Part shown: positions 58,708 to 64,000 of the stretch, in pieces
How positions within the stretch are numbered: the first letter of the stretch is position 1
How the letters are laid out: the number at the start of each line of letters is the position of its first letter
NCBI RefSeq assembly: GCF_024599795.1
Contig: NZ_CP102246.1
Coordinates: 2,294,001-2,358,000, forward strand
Reading direction: 5' to 3'
Origin: Enterobacter cloacae complex sp. R_G8
GTDB taxonomy: Bacteria > Pseudomonadota > Gammaproteobacteria > Enterobacterales > Enterobacteriaceae
Length of the DNA: 64,000 nt
Program-made: the position numbers and the translations under genes
The notes under the pieces: model-generated
The model's database searches: none
What the model was told of the DNA's origin: nothing
The model's input: only the letters and a program-made list of their open reading frames with translations

Positions 58708-59016
58708 GTGAAATATTTACTCATTTTCTTACTGGTATTGGCGATTTTTGTCATTTCAGTCACATTGGGTGCACAAAACGATCAACAGGTAACGTTTAAC
58801 TATCTGCTGGCGCAGGGCGAGTATCGTGTTTCAAGCCTGCTGGCGGTCTTGTTCGCAGCCGGCTTCGCCATTGGCTGGCTGGTATGTGGCCTGTTCTGGT
58901 TAAAAGTGCGTGTTTCACTTGCGCGTGCGGAACGTAAAATTAAACGCCTCGAACATCAAATTGCGCCTGCGTCCGACATTCCGGAAAGCTCTGGTGTGCC
59001 GGTCGTCAAGGAATAA
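58708..59016 (+). CDS. lapA: LPS assembly protein A (LapA)
   Basis: 102 residues from GTG 58708 (E. coli length). Two transmembrane helices (about 4-20 and 45-65) and a C-terminal cytoplasmic coiled coil. Works with LapB in control of LPS synthesis. lapB begins 6 bp after its stop. Confidence 0.95.
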   Translation: MKYLLIFLLVLAIFVISVTLGAQNDQQVTFNYLLAQGEYRVSSLLAVLFAAGFAIGWLVCGLFWLKVRVSLARAERKIKRLEHQIAPASDIPESSGVPVVKE

Positions 59017-59022
59017 TCGAAT

Positions 59023-60192
59023 ATGCTGGAGTTGTTGTTTCTGCTTTTGCCTGTAGCCGCTGCCTATGGCTGGTATATGGGCCGCAGAAGTGCGCAACAA
59101 ACAAAACAGGATGAGGCGAACCGACTCTCCCGCGACTACGTTGCGGGGGTGAACTTCCTCCTGAGCAATCAGCAGGACAAAGCGGTTGATCTGTTCCTCG
59201 ACATGTTAAAAGAGGACACCGGGACCGTTGAAGCACACCTGACCCTGGGCAACCTGTTCCGCTCGCGCGGCGAAGTTGACCGCGCCATTCGCATTCACCA
59301 AACCCTCATGGAAAGCGCCTCGTTGACCTACGATCAGCGTCTGCTGGCAGTACAACAGCTGGGACGTGATTACATGGCGGCAGGGTTGTATGACCGTGCC
59401 GAAGACATGTTCTCGCAGCTGGTGGACGAAACAGATTTCCGCATTGGCGCGCTACAGCAGTTATTGCAGATTTACCAGGCCACCAGCGACTGGCAGAAAG
59501 CCATTGATACCGCTGAACGTCTGGTGAAGCTGGGTAAAGACAAACAGCGCGTTGAGATAGCCCATTTTTACTGCGAACTGGCTCTGCAGCAGATGGGGAA
59601 CGACGACATGGATAAAGCCATGACGTTGTTGAAAAAAGGGGCCGCCGCAGATCGCAACAGCGCGCGTATTTCCATCATGATGGGGCGCGTCTTTATGGCG
59701 AGTGGCGACTATGCCAAAGCCGTTGAAAGCCTGCTGCGCGTCATTGATCAGGACAAAGAGCTGGTCAGTGAAACCCTTGAAATGCTGCAGACCTGTTATC
59801 AGCAACTGGATAAACAGGATGAATGGGTTGCGTTCCTGCGTCGCTGTGTGGAAGAGAACACCGGGGCCACCGCAGAGTTGATGCTTTCCGACGTGGTTGA
59901 GCAACATGAGGGCAGCGACACGGCACAGGTTTATATAACGCGTCAGCTACAGCGTCACCCTACAATGCGGGTTTTCCACAAGCTGATGGATTACCACCTG
60001 AACGACGCAGAAGAAGGGCGCGCCAAAGAGAGCCTGATGGTGCTGCGTGACATGGTTGGCGAACAGGTGCGCAGCAAACCGCGCTACCGCTGTCAGAAGT
60101 GTGGTTTCACCGCCTATACGCTTTACTGGCACTGTCCTTCATGCCGGGCCTGGTCAACCATCAAGCCCATTCGCGGTCTCGATGGGCAGTGA
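59023..60192 (+). CDS. lapB: LPS assembly protein B (LapB/YciM)
   Basis: 389 residues: N-terminal transmembrane anchor, about nine TPR repeats, and a C-terminal rubredoxin-like metal ribbon (CQKCGFTAYTLYWHCPSC). Directs FtsH to degrade LpxC, holding LPS synthesis in balance. Confidence 0.97.
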   Translation: MLELLFLLLPVAAAYGWYMGRRSAQQTKQDEANRLSRDYVAGVNFLLSNQQDKAVDLFLDMLKEDTGTVEAHLTLGNLFRSRGEVDRAIRIHQTLMESASLTYDQRLLAVQQLGRDYMAAGLYDRAEDMFSQLVDETDFRIGALQQLLQIYQATSDWQKAIDTAERLVKLGKDKQRVEIAHFYCELALQQMGNDDMDKAMTLLKKGAAADRNSARISIMMGRVFMASGDYAKAVESLLRVIDQDKELVSETLEMLQTCYQQLDKQDEWVAFLRRCVEENTGATAELMLSDVVEQHEGSDTAQVYITRQLQRHPTMRVFHKLMDYHLNDAEEGRAKESLMVLRDMVGEQVRSKPRYRCQKCGFTAYTLYWHCPSCRAWSTIKPIRGLDGQ

Positions 60193-60377
60193 TTTTTTAA
60201 AACCCCTCACTTTAGTTACAACATACTTATCGCTTTTACAAACCTGCTCAGCACCGTGCGGTTTGCCAGCCGGGCAGGAAGTAAAACGGTCCTGTCAATT
60301 TGTGGCGCTGACAGGTAGAATGCACGCCGTTTATCTGTTCCGCGCCACTGCGCGCCCATAGACGAAAAGGGCTGGTC

Positions 60378-61115
60378 ATGACGTCTGTTACTTCCTCCAC
60401 TTCCCGCGTAGTTACTGATTCTCCTGTTGTTGTTGCTCTCGATTATAATAAGCGTGACGCCGCTCTGGCTTTTGTCGACGGTATCGATCCTCGCGACTGC
60501 CGTCTGAAAGTGGGCAAAGAGATGTTCACGTTATTTGGACCGCAAATCGTGCGCGATCTGCAACAACGCGGTTTTGACGTTTTTCTCGACCTCAAATTCC
60601 ATGATATCCCTAACACCACGGCACACGCCGTTGCCGCCGCCGCCGAGTTGGGTGTATGGATGGTCAACGTGCATGCATCGGGTGGGGCGAGAATGATGAC
60701 AGCCGCGCGTGAAGCGCTTCTGCCGTTTGGTAAGGATGCACCATTGCTGATTGCGGTAACGGTACTGACGAGCATGGACGAAAACGACTTACGCGACCTG
60801 GGTGTGACGTTGTCACCTGCCGATCACGCAGAACGCCTTGCCCGTCTGACCCAGAATTGCGGTCTGGATGGTGTCGTCTGTTCTGCGCAGGAAGCGGTGC
60901 GTTTCAAAACGGAACTGGGCCAGAATTTCAAACTGGTCACGCCGGGTATCCGTCCTGCGGGCAGTGAGGCTGGCGATCAGCGCCGTATTATGACCCCTGA
61001 GCAGGCGCTGGCGGCAGGCGTGGATTACATGGTCATTGGCCGTCCGGTGACCCAATCTGCCAATCCGGCAGAGACGCTTAAGGCTATCAATGCATCACTG
61101 AAAAAGGGGGCGTAA
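60378..61115 (+). CDS. pyrF: Orotidine-5'-phosphate decarboxylase
   Basis: Last step of UMP synthesis. 245 residues; catalytic DxKxxD in [12 protein letters not shown] and K in [11 protein letters not shown]. The TAA overlaps the yciH ATG by one base. Confidence 0.98.
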   Translation: MTSVTSSTSRVVTDSPVVVALDYNKRDAALAFVDGIDPRDCRLKVGKEMFTLFGPQIVRDLQQRGFDVFLDLKFHDIPNTTAHAVAAAAELGVWMVNVHASGGARMMTAAREALLPFGKDAPLLIAVTVLTSMDENDLRDLGVTLSPADHAERLARLTQNCGLDGVVCSAQEAVRFKTELGQNFKLVTPGIRPAGSEAGDQRRIMTPEQALAAGVDYMVIGRPVTQSANPAETLKAINASLKKGA

Positions 61116-61441
61116 TGACGGACTCCAACAGTCGTCTGGTCTATTCAACCGAAACCGGACGTATTGACGAACCGAAAGCGAAAGCGGAGCGCCCGAAAGG
61201 CGATGGGATTGTTCGCATCCAGCGCCAGACCAGCGGTCGTAAAGGAAAGGGCGTATGTCTTATCTCGGGTATTGATCTGGATGACGCAGAGCTGGCAAAG
61301 CTGGCGGCTGAACTGAAAAAGAAATGTGGCTGCGGCGGTGCCGTAAAAGACGGCATAATCGAAATCCAGGGTGATAAACGCGATGTCATTAAATCGCATC
61401 TTGAAGCCAAAGGGATGAAAGTGAAACTGGCGGGCGGTTAA
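61115..61441 (+). CDS. yciH: eIF1/SUI1-like protein YciH
   Basis: 108 residues, E. coli length, with the SUI1 fold (GKGVCLISGIDLDDAELAKLA, KKCGCGGAVKDG, IEIQGDKRD). It affects start-site fidelity in vitro. Coupled to pyrF (TAATG). Confidence 0.96.
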   Translation: MTDSNSRLVYSTETGRIDEPKAKAERPKGDGIVRIQRQTSGRKGKGVCLISGIDLDDAELAKLAAELKKKCGCGGAVKDGIIEIQGDKRDVIKSHLEAKGMKVKLAGG

Positions 61442-61448
61442 AATAAAT

Positions 61449-61479
61449 GAGCCACGGTAATTACCGTGGCTCTTGTTTT
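61449..61479 (+). terminator. pyrF-yciH terminator
   Basis: A 24-bp perfect palindrome GAGCCACGGTAA / TTACCGTGGCTC followed by TTGTTTTA. Confidence 0.88.
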
Positions 61480-61543
61480 ATACGTGCGTAAGTCAGACCT
61501 GAAATGCGTTAAATAACGCTAAGCCCGTCAGGGCGTATAATAA

Positions 61544-61762
61544 TTATTTGCCTACCTGGTGACCGATAATACCACCAACAGCAGCACCACCTAATGTACC
61601 CAGCGTACTACCATCTGTTAATACTGCACCACCGATTGCACCAGCACCGGCGCCAATGGCGGTGTTACGGTCACGTTTAGACCAGTTAGAGCATGCGCTC
61701 AGGGACATCGCTACAGTGATTGCCAGAACAGCGGCGGCTAATTTTTTGCTGGTTAAGGTCAT
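61544..61762 (-). CDS. osmB: Osmotically inducible lipoprotein OsmB
   Basis: 72 residues. Signal peptide with lipobox LSAC (lipidated C24), then a glycine-rich glycine-zipper region (IGAGAGAIGGAVL, GGAAVGGIIGHQ). Osmotic and RpoS/Rcs control is known in E. coli. It has its own promoter. Confidence 0.96.
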   Translation of the reverse strand: MTLTSKKLAAAVLAITVAMSLSACSNWSKRDRNTAIGAGAGAIGGAVLTDGSTLGTLGGAAVGGIIGHQVGK

Positions 61763-61991
61763 AATACTTTCTCCTGAATTATCGATTCACGGAAAGATCT
61801 ACGTTTTAAGTATAGACTAGCTGAATACTTAAATTCTGTTCTCCGTGAAAGCTGGTCGCGCAGGTGTTACGTAATCACGCAAGTGATAGTCACTTCCTGT
61901 TATATCGCTAACATTAATTTTACGACTTTAGGGCAGGTTAAACAGGTAAAAACTCTTAAAGGGAGGTTAGGAATCATCTCAGAGAGCGTTT

Positions 61992-62020
61992 CAGGTGCGC
62001 CTGAATTTCAGGCGCACCTG
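61992..62020. terminator. Long hairpin downstream of yciT
   Basis: Fourteen-base arms CAGGTGCGCCTGAA / TTCAGGCGCACCTG around one base, 3 bp after the yciT stop. No T run, so termination strength is uncertain. Confidence 0.6.
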
Positions 62021-62023
62021 GCA

Positions 62024-62776
62024 TCATGCGGGTTTTTTAATAATATCGACGATAAGGCCGTCTTCTTCGAGTTTATTCCGGTGTGCGTCGCTCAGCCGGT
62101 CATCGGTAATTACGCGACTGAATCGGGAAATTGGTCCCATCGTATAGGGATGGACCGCGCCAAATTTTGAGCTGTCGGTCAGCACGATAGCTTCACACTC
62201 TTTTTCCAGCACCGCATTCACTACGTCTGAACGCATCATATCCCGCCCGGTAAAGCCGGTTTCTGGCTGCCAGCCGTCAATACCGATGAAGGCCTTACTA
62301 AAATGCACCTGCTGAACATACTGACGCGTCAGTGGGCCTACCATGCTCTCACTTTTTTTCTGGTAGATGCCGCCCAGCAGGATGACCTCACAGCGTGTCT
62401 CCTTCAGCAAGTGAGCGATATAGCTACTCACGGTTATGATGGTGATGTCTTTTTGATCGGCCAGGGTGCGGGCCAGCAGGGCGTTACTACTGCCGTTCTC
62501 AATAAAGACCGTTTCGCCATTGTTCACTAAGGACGCGGCAAACTCAGCCAGTTCACGTTTGAGGGCATAGTTGTTCATCATGCGGGTTTCAACGTCCTCG
62601 CTGTCCAGCGGGACCGCATACCCATGCGCACGACGCAGGTAGCTCTGTTTTTCCAGCAGATTCAGATCCTGACGGATGGTGACTTCAGAAACGCCTGTCG
62701 TTTTAGCGAGATCGACGACGCTTACGCGTCCCTGATCGATGACCATCTGCAGAATGATTTGTTGTCGGGAATTCAT
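62024..62776 (-). CDS. yciT: DeoR-family transcriptional regulator YciT/DeoT
   Basis: 250 residues from ATG 62776 ([16 protein letters not shown]); an ATG at 62785 adds three. N-terminal DeoR HTH ([26 protein letters not shown]), C-terminal sugar-phosphate-sensing domain. The ligand is unknown. It is 43 bp downstream of yciZ on the same strand. Confidence 0.94.
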   Translation of the reverse strand: MNSRQQIILQMVIDQGRVSVVDLAKTTGVSEVTIRQDLNLLEKQSYLRRAHGYAVPLDSEDVETRMMNNYALKRELAEFAASLVNNGETVFIENGSSNALLARTLADQKDITIITVSSYIAHLLKETRCEVILLGGIYQKKSESMVGPLTRQYVQQVHFSKAFIGIDGWQPETGFTGRDMMRSDVVNAVLEKECEAIVLTDSSKFGAVHPYTMGPISRFSRVITDDRLSDAHRNKLEEDGLIVDIIKKPA

Positions 62777-62819
62777 AGCATCCATTTAATAAAGCGAAAC
62801 GAGGGCGGAAAGGGTGGGG

Positions 62820-63002
62820 TTAAACTTCCCACGGGGCTTTTGGCTGTCTGTTTTCTGGTGCAGTTTCGGCGCCATTCTGAGCAAGAAGTTCAGACTTCAG
62901 GATCTCAAGGTTACGGATCGCAGAGTGATAATCGCCCGCCACCAGTATATCCAGCACGGTATCAATTCGTTGGGCTACGGCCTGCGCATCAATGTTAGAC
63001 AT
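62820..63002 (-). CDS. yciZ: UPF0509 protein YciZ
   Basis: 60 residues from ATG 63002 ([21 protein letters not shown]), with GGGATGAG before it. E. coli YciZ is 57 residues with the same ends (KAPWEI/V). Function unknown. In E. coli it borders gmr/pdeR; here rpfF comes next. Confidence 0.92.
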   Translation of the reverse strand: MSNIDAQAVAQRIDTVLDILVAGDYHSAIRNLEILKSELLAQNGAETAPENRQPKAPWEV

Positions 63003-63147
63003 AATCTCATCCCGGGTACGAAAAGTTAATATTTTCAATGATGCAGAAAATGGATTCAAAAGAGAAGGGAAAAAATGCAATAACTAAATTACATAAATGA
63101 AAGTAATAAATTTATTCCCCCGCATGCAGCGTGATGAATGAGTGGAT

Positions 63148-63196
63148 TAGTCTAAAACTGCGCGCAAGGCGCTTTTTTATATGAGGAATTAGACTA
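63148..63196 (+). other. rpfF leader inverted repeat and GCGC hairpin
   Basis: TAGTCTAA (63148-63155) and TTAGACTA (63189-63196) pair across a 33-base loop that contains GCGC-AAG-GCGC plus T6 (63162-63178) and the GAGG ribosome-binding site (63183-63186). The right arm ends at the A of the start codon. It may act as an attenuator or translational control element. Confidence 0.4.
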
Positions 63197-64000
63197 TGAC
63201 AGTTATCAATCAGACTACCTGCACACTGTTTACCGATACTGAACGTTTCACTCAGTTGTCAGGGTATTACGAAGAGGAGCGCCGCACAGTCTGGATGATG
63301 TTGCGGGCGCAGCCACGACCCTGTTTCAACCATGCGTTAATTGAGGAGATCATGAACCTCTCATGGCTGGTTCGCCAGTCCGGGTTTGCGGTCGATTTTT
63401 GGGTAACCGGTTCGCTGGTGCCCGAGATGTACAATACGGGAGGTGATTTACAGTTCTTCGTAGAATGCATCCAGAATGGACGTCGCGAAGCGTTACGGGC
63501 CTATGCTCGTGCCTGCGTTGATTGTGTCCATGCGGCGTCACGGGGTTTTGATACGGGGGCTATCACGCTGGCGATGGTTGAAGGCAGTGCGTTAGGGGGC
63601 GGATTTGAGGCCGCGCTGGCGCACCACTTCGTGCTGTCCCAGCGCGATGCCCGTTTAGGCTTCCCTGAGATCGCCTTCAATCTTTTCCCCGGCATGGGGG
63701 GATACTCGCTGGTCGCACGCCGTTCAGGCATGAAACTGGCAGAGGAACTCATCTATAAAGGGGAGTCTCATACGGCAGAGTGGTATGAACAGCACGGTTT
63801 AGTGGATGTGCTGTTCGAACCTGGACAAAGCTACGTCTCTGTCAGAACGTTCATCGACACGCTGCGGCCGAAGTTGAACGGCGTAAGGGCGATGTTACGC
63901 GCCCGTACACGCGTGCTGCAGTTGCCCCGCAGTGAGCTGATGGACATCACGGAAGATTGGGTCGATGCGGCATTCTGCCTTGAGCCAAAAGATATCGCCT
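63196..64000 (+). CDS. rpfF: RpfF-type diffusible signal factor synthase (3' truncated by window edge)
   Basis: Crotonase-superfamily protein, 268 residues visible from ATG 63196. It carries the RpfF signature: PRPCFNHALIEE near residue 40, a FDTGAITLAMVEGSALGGGFEAAL-type segment with E138, and LGFPEIAFNLFPGMGGYS with E158. These two Glu, 20 apart, correspond to the catalytic pair of RpfF, which makes cis-2-unsaturated fatty acids (DSF/BDSF) for cell-cell signalling. The usual partner RpfR (PAS-GGDEF-EAL), orthologous to the gmr/pdeR gene that follows yciZ in E. coli, is expected just beyond the window (inference). Confidence 0.92.
   Translation, partial: MTVINQTTCTLFTDTERFTQLSGYYEEERRTVWMMLRAQPRPCFNHALIEEIMNLSWLVRQSGFAVDFWVTGSLVPEMYNTGGDLQFFVECIQNGRREALRAYARACVDCVHAASRGFDTGAITLAMVEGSALGGGFEAALAHHFVLSQRDARLGFPEIAFNLFPGMGGYSLVARRSGMKLAEELIYKGESHTAEWYEQHGLVDVLFEPGQSYVSVRTFIDTLRPKLNGVRAMLRARTRVLQLPRSELMDITEDWVDAAFCLEPKDIA

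Overview
The window is chromosomal backbone from a member of the Enterobacteriaceae, most like Enterobacter or a near relative (Lelliottia, Leclercia, Kosakonia). Almost every protein can be aligned from memory to an Escherichia coli counterpart of the same length, and the gene order follows the E. coli 27-29 minute region (narGHJI - tyrTV - purU - rssAB - galU - hns - tdk - adhE - opp - cls - tonB - trp - topA - cysB - acnA - ribA - pyrF - osmB - yciT). I see no insertion sequence, prophage, integrase or CRISPR array.

Layout. 1-6.2 kb: nitrate reductase A operon narGHJI, with narG cut by the window edge. 6.2-7.7 kb: a divergent DMT exporter / Lrp-family regulator pair. 7.7-8.1 kb: two identical tRNA-Tyr genes and their stringent-type promoter. 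8.1-14.5 kb: purU, ychJ, rssA-rssB, galU, hns, tdk. 14.5-18.4 kb: adhE and ychE. 19.1-24.7 kb: oppABCDF oligopeptide transporter. 24.7-31.9 kb: a six-helix potassium channel with a zinc ribbon, yciU-cls, yciY, leuE, a MarR-GNAT fusion gene, yciI, tonB, yciA, yciB. 32-36.6 kb: yciC, a cysteine-cluster protein, ompW, a TolA-domain lipoprotein, uspF and yedEF. 36.8-43.6 kb: the trp operon with attenuator and operator. 43.6-48.8 kb: rnm, yciO, rluB, btuR, yciK, sohB. 48.8-57.6 kb: yciN, topA, cysB, three tiny genes, acnA, ribA. 57.8-63 kb: pgpB, lapAB, pyrF-yciH, osmB, yciT, yciZ. The window ends inside an rpfF-type gene for a diffusible-signal-factor synthase.

What differs from the E. coli layout is concentrated in a few joints: narI-tyrV (DMT + Lrp), oppF-yciU (channel), yciY-yciI (leuE + MarR-GNAT where E. 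coli has kch), yciC-ompW (cysteine-cluster gene), ompW-trpA (lipoprotein, uspF, yedEF where E. coli has yciEFG), and yciZ-rightwards (rpfF). The most interesting items are the rpfF quorum-signal synthase, a 37-bp perfect operator palindrome in front of the MarR-GNAT gene, a uspF leader whose Shine-Dalgarno is exactly complementary to an upstream decamer, and the TolA-domain-III lipoprotein. Known regulatory structures are well preserved: trp operator, trpL leader peptide and attenuator, the tyrT promoter with GC-rich discriminator, and many bidirectional terminators.

Family assignments rest on recalled sequence similarity and visible motifs. No database search was possible.
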